Assembly: GCA_001552515.1 (NCBI GenBank)
Contig: BCRI01000046.1
Span: forward strand, 1-51,201
Direction of reading: 5' to 3'
From: Sphaerimonospora mesophila NBRC 14179 = JCM 3151
Lineage (GTDB): Bacteria > Actinomycetota > Actinomycetes > Streptosporangiales > Streptosporangiaceae
Length of the DNA stretch: 51,201 nucleotides
Made by a program: the position numbers and the translations under genes. The notes under the pieces were generated by a model, which saw nothing but the letters and a program-made list of their open reading frames with translations, searched no databases and was not told the DNA's origin. Shown in pieces: positions 31,573-40,338 of the stretch (position 1 is its first letter; each line of letters starts with the position of its first letter).

Positions 31573-33762
31573 ATGGGGGTCCCCATGCTCAAGGCCGATA
31601 CCGGCCGGCTGCGCGAGCCGGCCGCTTTGATCATGCTCGCGGTGCTGGTCACGAGCACCCTCGTCGGCATCGCACGGATGCTGATCAGCTCGGGGGCGTA
31701 CGCCTCGCCCTTCGGGATCCGGGCCGCCGTCGCCCTGTCGGTCCTCGTGTCCCCGGTGCTCACCGGCCTCGCCGCGGGCGCGGTGCTGCTCGTGACCAAG
31801 TTCGGCGCGCCGACCCCGCGTGCCCGCCTGGTCGCGCTCGGCTCGGCCGGGACGCTCGGCCTGGGCGTCCTCTTCAGCCTCGTCGGCGTGTTCGGGGTGC
31901 TGTTCGGCGACGGCTTGACCTTCCGCGACACGTTCGAGTATCTGATCAGCGGTCTTCCCATGATCGCGTTTGCCGCGCTGGGCATCGTCTTCGCGATCAG
32001 GTCCGCCGCCGACCTTCAGCCCGGTGCCGCCTCGGCCGCGCCGTACGACCGGCCGGGACAGAGCTTCTACGGCGCACCGCACAACGACGGCTACGCCGCC
32101 CAGGGACAGCCCTACGCTCCCGGCCTCCCCCAGAGCGGGCAGCAGGGCGGCCTTCCCCAGGGCGGGCAGCAGGGCGGGCACGACGAGGGCGGCTACGGAC
32201 CCGGCCACGGCCAGGGCATGCCCGCGCAGTCCGCGCAGCAGGGCCACCCCGCGCCGCCCGGGGCCATCCCGCCGGCGCCCGGCCACCCGGGTCAGTACGG
32301 CCAGCCCGGGCCGGGCCCCAACCATCAGGCCCCCAACCAGCAGGACCATGGCCAACCGGGTCATGGGCAACAGGACCACGGCCAACCGGGTCACGGTCAA
32401 CAGGACCACGGTCAGCAGGATCACGGCCAGCAGGGCCCGGGCAGGCACGGGCACGGTCAGCCGGAGCAGGGGTCGGGCCAGGACCAGGGGCAGGCGGCGC
32501 CCGCCACCTCATACCCGCAGCTGCCGCCACCCCCGTCGGCGTCCGAACAGCAGCAGCAGTACGCCCACGACCCGTACGGGACTCCGTACGCGGGGCAGGA
32601 CCGCGGTCAGGGGGCCTTCAGCCAGGACCGCTCCCAGGACCCCTACGCAGACCCCTACGCTCAGAACGCCGCTTACCCGCAGAACGGCGCACCCGGCCAG
32701 GACAGGCCGGCGGAGCCGTACGGCCAGCCCGCCCAGCCGCAGCACCAGCAGCAGTCGTGGTCGACGGCGGAGCACAACCACCTGCCCGCGGCGCCCGCCC
32801 CGGGGCAGGGGCACCAGCCGTTCCAGACGGGGGCGCACTATCCCGACTATTCCGACCAGTACGGCGCCACGCCTCCCCCCGCCGCGCCGAACCAGGGCGG
32901 ACCCGGCGAGTCACCGCAGCAGCAGGGCGGGCAGCACCATTCGCCCCAGCACCAGCCCCCGCAGCAGCAGGGCGGGCAGCACCATTCCCCGCAGCACCAT
33001 TCCCCACAGCATCAGGCCCCGCAGCAGCAGGGGCAGCCCTCCGGCGGCTATCCCTCGCCCCCGCAGGGCCCGGTGTTCGACCAGTACGGCTATGCCGGCC
33101 AGCAGTCCGGCGCCGAGGCGGGCTTCGGCCAGGGCGCCTATTCCGACCCCGCGTACGGATCGTCCCCCTCCCCGGCGGCGCCCTACGAGGGCCCGCAGTA
33201 CGGCCAGCAGGGCGGCTCGCCGTTCGGCGGCTACTCCGGCCCGCAGTTCGCCCACCAGGCGGCCGAGCAGCCACCCGCCACCCCGTCCTTCGACTCGGGC
33301 TTCGAGTCGTCCTTCGGCGACGGGCCGACGTACGAGAACGCGACCGACCCGCGCGAGCAGCAGATCGCGCAGGCGTACCAGCAGGCGCAGAACTACCAGC
33401 AGCAGGCCAGGCCGTCCGATTACTCCAGTGGACCGACCGGGCCGCTGAACGGCCCGCAGGACTATCAGGACTTCTACGACAGCCCGCTCGGCCACCCGCA
33501 GTCGTCCGAGCGCCCCGCCTACCCGGTCTCCGGCGGCGACTCCGCAGACCAGACCGTGCGGTTCGACCCGGCCGCCTATCAGGGAGATCAGCTGAGCGGC
33601 CCCGGCCAGGTCATGAATCCGGGCAGGCGAGAGGAGCCCATCGACCCCACTGCGATCTACGCCCCCGACAGGTCCCAGGCAAAGTATGAGGAAGGTTCCG
33701 GCAGCGATCAGTCAGGCCGTGGAACCGACCCCAACCTCCCTTGGTATGGTTCCGATCGCTGA
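31573..33762 (+). CDS. Membrane protein with four helices and ~575-residue Gln/Pro/Gly/His-rich tail
   Basis: 729 residues from ATG 31573; ATG 31585, with GGGGGT before it, is an alternative. Residues ~15-145 hold four hydrophobic segments. From ~150 to the end the sequence is low-complexity and probably disordered, with in-frame tandem repeats (about three 30-bp units around 32330-32420, and GGQHHSPQH-type units around 32930-33020). The last 40 residues are more ordinary and acidic. No family is recognised. The tail could drive self-association or bind cell-wall or division components, which is speculation. The gene is divergent from fbiA. Confidence 0.72.
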   Translation: MGVPMLKADTGRLREPAALIMLAVLVTSTLVGIARMLISSGAYASPFGIRAAVALSVLVSPVLTGLAAGAVLLVTKFGAPTPRARLVALGSAGTLGLGVLFSLVGVFGVLFGDGLTFRDTFEYLISGLPMIAFAALGIVFAIRSAADLQPGAASAAPYDRPGQSFYGAPHNDGYAAQGQPYAPGLPQSGQQGGLPQGGQQGGHDEGGYGPGHGQGMPAQSAQQGHPAPPGAIPPAPGHPGQYGQPGPGPNHQAPNQQDHGQPGHGQQDHGQPGHGQQDHGQQDHGQQGPGRHGHGQPEQGSGQDQGQAAPATSYPQLPPPPSASEQQQQYAHDPYGTPYAGQDRGQGAFSQDRSQDPYADPYAQNAAYPQNGAPGQDRPAEPYGQPAQPQHQQQSWSTAEHNHLPAAPAPGQGHQPFQTGAHYPDYSDQYGATPPPAAPNQGGPGESPQQQGGQHHSPQHQPPQQQGGQHHSPQHHSPQHQAPQQQGQPSGGYPSPPQGPVFDQYGYAGQQSGAEAGFGQGAYSDPAYGSSPSPAAPYEGPQYGQQGGSPFGGYSGPQFAHQAAEQPPATPSFDSGFESSFGDGPTYENATDPREQQIAQAYQQAQNYQQQARPSDYSSGPTGPLNGPQDYQDFYDSPLGHPQSSERPAYPVSGGDSADQTVRFDPAAYQGDQLSGPGQVMNPGRREEPIDPTAIYAPDRSQAKYEEGSGSDQSGRGTDPNLPWYGSDR
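32330..32420. repeat. ~30-bp in-frame tandem repeats in the Gln-rich tail
   Basis: About three copies of a unit beginning CAACAGGACCACGGCCAA encode a Gln/Asp/His/Gly/Pro decapeptide. The copies differ by few bases, so they are fairly recent duplications. Confidence 0.7.
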
Positions 33763-33788
33763 CTAGGCCGAAGAGCGCTACGGATGAA

Positions 33789-33813
33789 CCGGGGCAAGCG
33801 GGTCTTTCCCCGG
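33789..33813. terminator. Short hairpin after the Gln-rich protein gene
   Basis: CCGGGG (33789-33794) pairs with CCCCGG (33808-33813), followed by TATCGTT. The position, 26 bases after the stop and just before the whiB promoter, suits a weak terminator. Confidence 0.35.
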
Positions 33814-33828
33814 GTATCGTTATGCCGC

Positions 33829-33858
33829 TTGACGCCACACGCGCTACGTGCGTGTAAT
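33829..33858 (+). promoter_or_regulatory. Strong sigma-70-like promoter of whiB
   Basis: TTGACG (33829-33834) and TGTAAT (33853-33858) are separated by 18 bases, the best consensus pair in the window. An inverted GTAAT/GTTAC pair overlaps and follows the -10 box and could be an operator. The transcript would have a leader of about 90 bases. Confidence 0.6.
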
Positions 33859-33954
33859 TACAGACATGTTGTTACGCCTTCTCGCGGGTGGGTATAGGGG
33901 GAGGCGTTTTATGGGGGGCTCCATGTGGGCGGGCGAGCGACAGGGAGGTGTGCA

Positions 33955-34212
33955 TTGACCGATCTGGTCATGGCACAGGCGCTCGATGGCGAAGATCTTG
34001 GGTGGCAGGAACGCGCCTTGTGCGCGCAGACCGACCCGGAGGCGTTCTTTCCCGAGAAGGGTGGCAGCACTCGGGAGGCCAAGAAGGTGTGCCGCTCGTG
34101 TGAGGTGCGGGCCGAGTGCCTGGAGTACGCACTTGAGCATGATGAGCGGTTCGGCATCTGGGGCGGGCTGTCGGAGCGTGAACGCCGCAGGCTCAAGCGT
34201 CAGGCGGGCTGA
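33955..34212 (+). CDS. whiB: WhiB-family iron-sulfur transcription regulator
   Basis: 85 residues from TTG 33955, chosen because GGGAGG lies seven bases upstream. The four cluster-binding Cys are C23, C46, C49 and C55 (spacing C-x22-C-x2-C-x5-C), followed by GIWGGLSERERRRLKR, the family turn and basic tail. Sequence (WQERALCAQTDPEAFFPEKGG) and position beside fbiA/manB match Streptomyces WhiB / mycobacterial WhiB2, which works with WhiA in sporulation septation and cell division. The assignment to that subgroup rests on memory and gene order. Confidence 0.92.
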   Translation: MTDLVMAQALDGEDLGWQERALCAQTDPEAFFPEKGGSTREAKKVCRSCEVRAECLEYALEHDERFGIWGGLSERERRRLKRQAG

Positions 34213-34364
34213 ACGGCCCGTTTCGGCGGACCCCGGACGACGGGTGTCTCCGTCGGGCGAACGGGTCCGGTTCGATGCCGGTTTTCCACGCATGTGATCG
34301 GGCGGGTCCGGGGTGCCGTATCGTGGTCGGCGCTCAGCCGAAATGACCCCCCCAAGGATTCGAC

Positions 34365-37334
34365 GTGCACTCGGTCACCGCGATCGTCGTCGCTCACGAC
34401 GGCGCCCGATGGCTCAAGGAGACGCTGGCGGCGGTGCTGCGCCAGACCCGGCCCCTTGACCGCGTCGTCGGCGTCGACAACGGCAGCCGCGACGGCAGCG
34501 GGCGGATTCTGGTCGAGGCGTTCGGCAGTGGCAGCGTACTGACCCTTTCGAGGTCGACCGGCTTCGGCGAGGCCGTACACGACGTGCTGCGGCGTCTGCC
34601 GCCCGCGCCGGTCCAGACGTGGGTGGGGCACGAGCCGGGGCAGGTGCGGGAGTGGCTGTGGCTGCTCCACGACGACTGCGCGCCCGACGCGGGCGCGCTC
34701 CAGGCGCTGCTCGCCGCCGCCGACCGGGACCCCAAGGCGGCCATCCTCGGGCCCAAGCTCCGCGACTGGCTCGACCGGCGGGTGCTGCTGGAGATCGGTG
34801 TGACGGTCAGCAGGTCGGGGCGGCGCGACACGGGTCTGGAGCCGAGGGAGTACGACCAGGGTCAGCACGACGGCGCGCACGGCGTGCGGGACGTGCTGTC
34901 GGTCTCCACGGCCGGGATGCTGATCCGCCGCGACGTCTGGGAGGAGTTATCCGGGCTCGACCCGGATCTCCCGCTCTTCCGTGACGATCTGGACCTGTGC
35001 TGGCGGGCCAGGACGGCGGGCCATCGCGTGCTCAACGTGACCGACGCCGTCGCCTGGCATGCGGAGGCGTCCGCCCGGCGCCGCAGGCGCATCGCGACCA
35101 GCGACGAACACCCGCGCCGGCTCGACCGGCGCAACGCGCTGTTCGTCATCATGGCGAACGTGCCGCTGCGGGCGCTGCTCCTGTCGGTGGTGCGCAACGT
35201 GTGCGGGTCGCTCGTGCGGACGCTGCTGTTCCTGGTGGCCAAGCAGCCCGCCAACGCCCTGGACGAGGTGGTCGCGCTCGGCTCGATCTTCCGCCATCCG
35301 CTGCGGCTGTATCGGGCGCGCAAGGCCCGCAGGAAGGGCAGGAAGCAGGGGTACCCGGCGGTCCGGCGCCTGCTCACGCCGCCGGGGGCGGCCTTCCGGC
35401 GGCTGGCCGACATGCTGCAGAGCTTCCTGGCCGGCGCGGGCCCTGTCGACTCCTCGGGCCGCCATCACGCGGGACTCGGGGCAGGCGAGACCGCGCAGGA
35501 GGAGGGGGAGGAGTTGCTCGCCGACGCGGGCGTGCTCCAGCGGGTGTTCAGCAACCCCGGGGTGCTGCTCTGCCTCGCGCTCACCGCGGTCACGCTGGCG
35601 GCCGAGTGGCCGCTTCTTGTGGGCGACCAGAGCGGCGGAGAACTGCTCGGGGGCGGCGCCCTGACGCCGGTCGTCGGTGGTGCGGCGGATCTGTGGCGGT
35701 TGTACGCGGAGGGGAACCACACCGCCGGGCCGGGCTTCGCCTCCTGGGCCCCGCCGTACGTCGCGGTGCTCGCGGCGCTGTCGACTGTCGCTTTCGGCAA
35801 GACCTGGCTCGCGGTCAGCGTGCTCCTGCTGGGCTGTGTGCCGCTGGCCGGACTTTCGGCGTATGCCGCCACCAAAAGGATGATTCCGTACACCCCGGCC
35901 CGGGTCTGGCTGGCGGCCACCTACGCGCTGCTGCCGGTCGCGACCGGCGCCATCGCGAGCGGGCGGCTCGGTACGGCGATCGTCTTCGTGCTGCTCCCGG
36001 TGTACGCGGCGCTCGGCACCCGGGTGGTCGCCGGATCTCGCCGTGCGGCCTGGGGATTCGGCCTGCTCCTCGCGGCCGGAACGGCCTTCGTCCCCCTCGT
36101 CTACATCCTGGTCGCGGTGCTGGGCGCGCTCGCCGCCGTGTCCTTCGGCGGCATCCGGCGGGGCATGCGTACGTCGCTGGCGATCGGTCTCGGCACCCCT
36201 GTCCTCCTGCTGTTCCCCTGGCTGGCCGAGCTCGTACGGGAGCCGGGCCGCATCCTGCTGGAGGTCGGCCTGCGCGACCCCGCCCTCGCCGATCCCCGCC
36301 TGCCCGCCGAGTCGCTGCTCATGCTGAGCCCGGGCGGCCCGGGCGTGCCCCCGTTCTGGGTGACCGCCGGTCTGGTCGCCGTCGCCCTGGCCGCGCTGCT
36401 GCTGCGCCGCGACCAGATGATCGTGGTGATCGGCTGGGGGGTCGTGCTCTTCGGCGTGCTCGTCGCCATCGTCGTCAGCCGCGTCGTGGTCGACGGAGTC
36501 CCGGTCTGGCCCGGCGTGCCGATGGCGCTGGCCGCCACCGGCCTGCTGCTGGCCGCCGCGCACCCCGCCTACCGGATCAAGGAGTTCCGCGCGGCCGGCG
36601 GGTTGCGCCGTCTGGGTGCGCTGCTCATCGTGGTCGTCGCCTTCGCGACCCCGATCGCGGCCGCGTCGCTGTGGGTGAAGTCCGGCGCCGACGGGCCGCT
36701 GCGGCGCACCGTGCCCGATCCGATGCCCGCCCTGGCCGCCCTCGGATCCGCGGACGGCGAGGGCACGCTGCTGCTGCGGCACAGGGACGGGCGCGTCGCC
36801 TACACGGTCCTCCACGGCAGGGCCCCGTTGCTCGGCGAGGCCGACCTGGAGCCGCCGGACGAGGAGCGGCGGCGGCTCACCGACGCGGTGGCCGGGCTCG
36901 CCTCCGGCCGCGGCGGCGCCTACATCCAGACGATCGCGTCCTTCGGGGTCCGGTTCGTCACCGTGCCCGCTCCCGTCGACCCGGCCCTGCGGCGTGCGCT
37001 GGACTCCGAGCCCGCCCTGGTGCGGATGAGCCTGTCGCCGGTGGGCGGGCTGTGGCGGATGGCTCAGCCGGTCACCGTACCCGCACGCCCGGCCGGTGAC
37101 GACGGCCGGCGCCGGGCCTGGCTGTGGGGCCAGGGGGCGCTGCTCGCGCTCGTGCTCATTCTCGCTTCGCCGGGCCGTACGACCAGGGAGGAGGAGTACG
37201 GCGAAGCCGACGTGCCGATGGAGGAGGAGCCCGCCGGGGGCCGGCGCAGGGCCGGCCGTCGCGCCAAGGCCGCCGGGACCGGGGAGGACAGGGCGGCGGA
37301 GGACAGGGCGAAGGCGAACAGGGTGGGCGCATGA
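34365..37334 (+). CDS. Large GT2 glycosyltransferase with polytopic membrane C-terminus
   Basis: 989 residues from GTG 34365 (AAGGA upstream). Residues 1-~250 form a GT2 domain: VTAIVVAHDGARW, VGVDNGSRDGS, LHDDCAP and the acceptor-side FRDDLDLCWRARTAGHR. About 12-14 membrane helices fill ~395-790, followed by an exterior ~140-residue domain, one more helix (~920-940) and a basic/acidic C-terminal tail. Actinobacteria keep this gene next to whiB and DUF5719; it probably acts on a cell-wall or exported glycan, but the product is unknown. The stop overlaps the next ATG (ATGA). Confidence 0.88.
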   Translation: MHSVTAIVVAHDGARWLKETLAAVLRQTRPLDRVVGVDNGSRDGSGRILVEAFGSGSVLTLSRSTGFGEAVHDVLRRLPPAPVQTWVGHEPGQVREWLWLLHDDCAPDAGALQALLAAADRDPKAAILGPKLRDWLDRRVLLEIGVTVSRSGRRDTGLEPREYDQGQHDGAHGVRDVLSVSTAGMLIRRDVWEELSGLDPDLPLFRDDLDLCWRARTAGHRVLNVTDAVAWHAEASARRRRRIATSDEHPRRLDRRNALFVIMANVPLRALLLSVVRNVCGSLVRTLLFLVAKQPANALDEVVALGSIFRHPLRLYRARKARRKGRKQGYPAVRRLLTPPGAAFRRLADMLQSFLAGAGPVDSSGRHHAGLGAGETAQEEGEELLADAGVLQRVFSNPGVLLCLALTAVTLAAEWPLLVGDQSGGELLGGGALTPVVGGAADLWRLYAEGNHTAGPGFASWAPPYVAVLAALSTVAFGKTWLAVSVLLLGCVPLAGLSAYAATKRMIPYTPARVWLAATYALLPVATGAIASGRLGTAIVFVLLPVYAALGTRVVAGSRRAAWGFGLLLAAGTAFVPLVYILVAVLGALAAVSFGGIRRGMRTSLAIGLGTPVLLLFPWLAELVREPGRILLEVGLRDPALADPRLPAESLLMLSPGGPGVPPFWVTAGLVAVALAALLLRRDQMIVVIGWGVVLFGVLVAIVVSRVVVDGVPVWPGVPMALAATGLLLAAAHPAYRIKEFRAAGGLRRLGALLIVVVAFATPIAAASLWVKSGADGPLRRTVPDPMPALAALGSADGEGTLLLRHRDGRVAYTVLHGRAPLLGEADLEPPDEERRRLTDAVAGLASGRGGAYIQTIASFGVRFVTVPAPVDPALRRALDSEPALVRMSLSPVGGLWRMAQPVTVPARPAGDDGRRRAWLWGQGALLALVLILASPGRTTREEEYGEADVPMEEEPAGGRRRAGRRAKAAGTGEDRAAEDRAKANRVGA

Positions 37335-38854
37335 AAGCCGTGATCGAGAACCGCTTCGGCCTGCTCGCCCTGGTGCTGGTCGCGCTGGCCGCGCTGTACG
37401 GCGCCGCCTACGTCGGTCGGCCCGCCCCGGTGGCGCAGGCCCGGCCGCAGGCGGTGAAGGCCCCGGTGGAGGCGGTCTCCCTGGTGTGCCCGGCCCCCGG
37501 CGGCAGCCGGATGAGCGTGGTGACCCCGCCCGGCGCCGAGGGGTCCGGTGCTGAGGGAGCCGGCAGTGCCGTGCTCACGCAGGTGCGCGCACCCGGGGCG
37601 GGTGGGGACGGCAAAGCCGACAAGAAGGGCAAGGGCGACAAAAAGGATAAGGATGGCGAGGACGGGGAATCCCGGAAGCCGGAGGCGGTGATCGACAGGC
37701 CGGGCGTGCTGTGGCAGCGAGAGATGCCCGCCGGCGGCGGGCCCGTCATGGTGGCGGCAACCGGCTCGATGGCCCCCGGGCTGGAGAGCGCGCAGACCGC
37801 CCGTGAGACCTCCGGAACCCAGCGCGGGCTGGCGGGTGTCCGCTGTGTCGAGCCCGGCGCCGAGACCTGGTTCGTCGGTCCCGGCCCGGCCGGGGCGGAC
37901 GTACGGCTCTATCTCGCCAACGCCGACGCCGCGCCCGCCGATGTGTCCCTCATGATCTATTCGGGTGAGGGTCCGGTGCTGAGCGAGCGGGGGAGCGGGG
38001 TGATCCTCCAGCCGGGCGAGCGTCAGGTGATCGACCTGCGTGACGTCGCGCCCTCGCCCCTGGTGATGGCGCTGCGCGTGAGCACGGGCAACGGACGTGT
38101 GGCCGCGGCCGTCAAGGTCTCCTTCGGCGGGAGGGGCGTCGACTGGCTGCCGGCCGCCGCCGCGCCGGCCACCACGGTGGTCGTCCCCGGCATCCCCGGC
38201 ACGGCGGGCCGCCGCGAGTTGTACGTCGCCGCCCCCGGTGAGGAGGACACGGTCGTCCAGGTGAAGGCCGTGCTCAAGGACGGCTTCTACGCCCTGAAGA
38301 ACAAAGAGGACGTCGACGTGCCGGCCGGGTCCACGGCGACGCTGGACCTGACGACCGGCGTCGGCGGGCAGCCCGCCGCCCTGGTGTTGACCTCGGATGT
38401 GCCGATCGTCGCCGGGATGGTGATGACCGGGACCGGATCGTCCCCGGATGTCGCGTTCATCGCCGGGGCGCAGCCGATCGATCTCGGCAGCGTGGTGGCC
38501 GACGGCCGGACCTCACGCAAGCAGACCTCGCGCCTCGTGCTGTCGGCCCCGTTCGCCGCGGGAGCCGTACGGATCCGGATCCTGCCCAAGGAGGGGACGG
38601 CGCCCGAGCCGATGGACGTTCCGGTGCCGGCCGGCCGGACCAGGGAGGTCAAACTCCGGCCACCGGCGGAGACCGGCTCGGCCTTCGCCGTCGTCGTGCA
38701 GCCGCAGCCCGGCTCCGGCCCGGTGTACGGCGGTCGCGTGCTCGACGAGCCGACGCGCGAGGGGCTGCTGATCACCGCGCAGCCGCTCGCGCTCGCGCGG
38801 ATCTGGGCGCTCGTTCCGCCCACGGTCGATTCCCCGGGCGCCGTTCTCCCCTGA
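37331..38854 (+). CDS. DUF5719-family exported/membrane-anchored protein
   Basis: 507 residues from ATG 37331, which overlaps the GT2 stop. An N-terminal helix (~9-30) is a signal anchor; a Lys/Asp-rich stretch (~95-120) follows, then repeated beta-rich modules without catalytic motifs (a pattern of Val/Ala strands, VNPG-like turns, and Cys pair at ~53 and ~175). The layout and the neighbour match DUF5719, always linked with the preceding GT2 gene in actinobacteria. It likely forms an extracytoplasmic partner of that enzyme. Confidence 0.8.
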   Translation: MKAVIENRFGLLALVLVALAALYGAAYVGRPAPVAQARPQAVKAPVEAVSLVCPAPGGSRMSVVTPPGAEGSGAEGAGSAVLTQVRAPGAGGDGKADKKGKGDKKDKDGEDGESRKPEAVIDRPGVLWQREMPAGGGPVMVAATGSMAPGLESAQTARETSGTQRGLAGVRCVEPGAETWFVGPGPAGADVRLYLANADAAPADVSLMIYSGEGPVLSERGSGVILQPGERQVIDLRDVAPSPLVMALRVSTGNGRVAAAVKVSFGGRGVDWLPAAAAPATTVVVPGIPGTAGRRELYVAAPGEEDTVVQVKAVLKDGFYALKNKEDVDVPAGSTATLDLTTGVGGQPAALVLTSDVPIVAGMVMTGTGSSPDVAFIAGAQPIDLGSVVADGRTSRKQTSRLVLSAPFAAGAVRIRILPKEGTAPEPMDVPVPAGRTREVKLRPPAETGSAFAVVVQPQPGSGPVYGGRVLDEPTREGLLITAQPLALARIWALVPPTVDSPGAVLP

Positions 38855-38948
38855 AACCCGTTCTCCTCTGAAACCCACCAGTCGAAAGTCCGCTATTTCC
38901 CGAATTAACACCGTTCCACCGCCACCCACCCGAAAACCACCCTCCCCC

Positions 38949-39182
38949 GTGATCTTGCGAATACTCGCGGACAAGCCCGCTGACGTGCACATTCTCGTGT
39001 CGTGATCTTGCAGTTTCTCGCACTGATCCCGCTTGAGTGGGGGAACATCATTCGTGATCTTGCACTGCAAGATCACGAATGACGAATCCGCCGACGGGAG
39101 TGGTCGTCGCGGAATTTCTGCAGGATCACGAAAGGGATCGGTGCAGGTCATCGACCATCCCTGCGAGCAACTGCAAGATCAC
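38949..39182. repeat. 53-bp-pitch repeat cluster B (six units in mirror symmetry)
   Basis: Forward units start (GTGATC) at 38949, 39002 and 39054; reverse units end (GATCAC) at 39076, 39129 and 39182. Steps are 53, 52, then 53 and 53. The two central units are truncated and form a perfect 16-bp-arm palindrome (39049-39081, one-base centre). The whole cluster is symmetric around ~39065. It occupies most of the 475-bp gap between the convergent DUF5719 and zincin-like genes; the remaining flanks (38855-38948, 39183-39329) show nothing else. Confidence 0.85.
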
Positions 39183-39329
39183 CACGTGGGTCTTCTTTTG
39201 GTTTCTTTCTTTCTCTGGGGAGGGGCGGGATGCGTGGTGGGTCGATGCGTGATTTCGCGTCGTGGACCGTACGGCCGGGAAATCGTGGCGAGATGCCGGC
39301 GGCGGGGTCGAAATCCCGCCGCGAAATGA

Positions 39330-39797
39330 TCAGTGACGGTCGTCGTAGCCGGGGTCGATGGTCTCCGGGGTGAGGCCGAGGAGGCTGGCCACCTGCTCGA
39401 CGACGACGTCGAAGACGAGCGTGCCGAGTTGGTCGCGGTCACGGGCCCTGGCCTCGAGCGGACGGCGGTAGACGATCACCGCGGCCGGGTCCTGCCCGGA
39501 GGGGGACTCCGCCCGTCCGAGCGGGATCGGGTCGGACGAGAGCCGGGTCGGCCCGTCGATCAGCTCGTTCGCCGGAGGGACCTCCTCCACGGCGAACTCC
39601 ACCGACGCGAGCTGTGCGCCCCATCGGGGCCTGAGCCGGTCCACCGCGTCGAGCACGAGGTCGTCGAAGCGTTCACCGCGCGACTTCGCGATGGGCACGT
39701 GCGAGGGGGCGATCGGCCCGCGCATGCCGCGGCCGTGCCGGTCGCGCCGCCGCACCCGCCGCCCGGGCTCCGGCCTGGGCTCGCTCCGCTCGCTCAC
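39330..39797 (-). CDS. Zincin-like metallopeptidase-family protein (Rv3259-type), metal motif degenerate
   Basis: 155 residues. After a basic, disordered first 40 residues, the protein follows the actinobacterial Rv3259-like family: RGERFDDLVLDAV, a hydrophobic VEFAVEEVP strand, IVYRRPLEARA, and LGTLVFDVVVEQVASLLGL. In peptidases of this superfamily the last helix carries HExxH; here the corresponding segment reads FDVVVEQV and lacks both His, so catalytic activity is doubtful. It is divergent from DUF3499, as in mycobacteria. Confidence 0.78.
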   Translation of the reverse strand: MSERSEPRPEPGRRVRRRDRHGRGMRGPIAPSHVPIAKSRGERFDDLVLDAVDRLRPRWGAQLASVEFAVEEVPPANELIDGPTRLSSDPIPLGRAESPSGQDPAAVIVYRRPLEARARDRDQLGTLVFDVVVEQVASLLGLTPETIDPGYDDRH

Positions 39798-39896
39798 GCA
39801 GTCAGCTTAGGCCGTGCGGGGTGGATCTTTTGCATGGATTGTGGCGACACGCTCGATAAGAGTGCGGGGGTGGTGGCAATGTGAACGCGGACCGGA

Positions 39897-39902
39897 TACG
39901 GT
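39897..39902 (+). promoter_or_regulatory. -10 box TACGGT for a leaderless DUF3499 transcript
   Basis: TACGGT ends six bases before GTG 39909 and there is no Shine-Dalgarno sequence, so the message probably begins at the start codon. Confidence 0.5.
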
Positions 39903-39908
39903 CCCACC

Positions 39909-40274
39909 GTGAGCCCCGTCCGCAGCTGTTCCCGTACCGCCTGCAGGCAGCCTGCCGTCTTCACACTCACGTATGTCTACGCCGACTCCACCGCCGTCCT
40001 CGGTCCGCTGGCGACGTACGTCGAGCCTCACTGTTACGACCTGTGCGCGGAGCATGCGGAGCGGCTCACCGCCCCGCGGGGATGGGAGGTCGTACGGCTT
40101 CCGTCGGAGGCCGTGTCGCCGAGCGGTGACGATCTGGAGGCGCTCGCCAACGCGGTACGCGAGGCGGCCCGCCCCACCCCGGCCGCGGGGGAGCCCGTCG
40201 GGCAGGCGATCGAGGTGGGCCGCCGGGGGCATCTGCGGGTGCTGAAGTCGGCACAGCCGAACCGGGAGCGGTGA
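39909..40274 (+). CDS. DUF3499 family protein (Rv3258c-like)
   Basis: 121 residues from GTG 39909. Cys7 and Cys12 (CSRTAC), then LTYVYADSTAVLGPLAT, and HCYDLCAEHAERLTAPRGWE (Cys42, Cys46, His49) give a compact zinc-ribbon-like domain of ~65 residues, followed by a variable tail. The family is confined to actinobacteria and found next to manB. Its function is unknown; a structural zinc site is inferred from the Cys/His pattern. Confidence 0.88.
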   Translation: MSPVRSCSRTACRQPAVFTLTYVYADSTAVLGPLATYVEPHCYDLCAEHAERLTAPRGWEVVRLPSEAVSPSGDDLEALANAVREAARPTPAAGEPVGQAIEVGRRGHLRVLKSAQPNRER

Positions 40275-40338
40275 CCTCGGGTCATGACCGCGCTATAGGC
40301 TCGAGAGCGAAGACGTCACGACTTTTAGGGGCTATGCG

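Noticed and set aside
38949-39182. CRISPR array
   Set aside because: Units of ~21 bp with 32-bp spacers look similar at first sight, but orientation flips at the centre, spacers are homologous between clusters rather than unique, and no cas genes are present.
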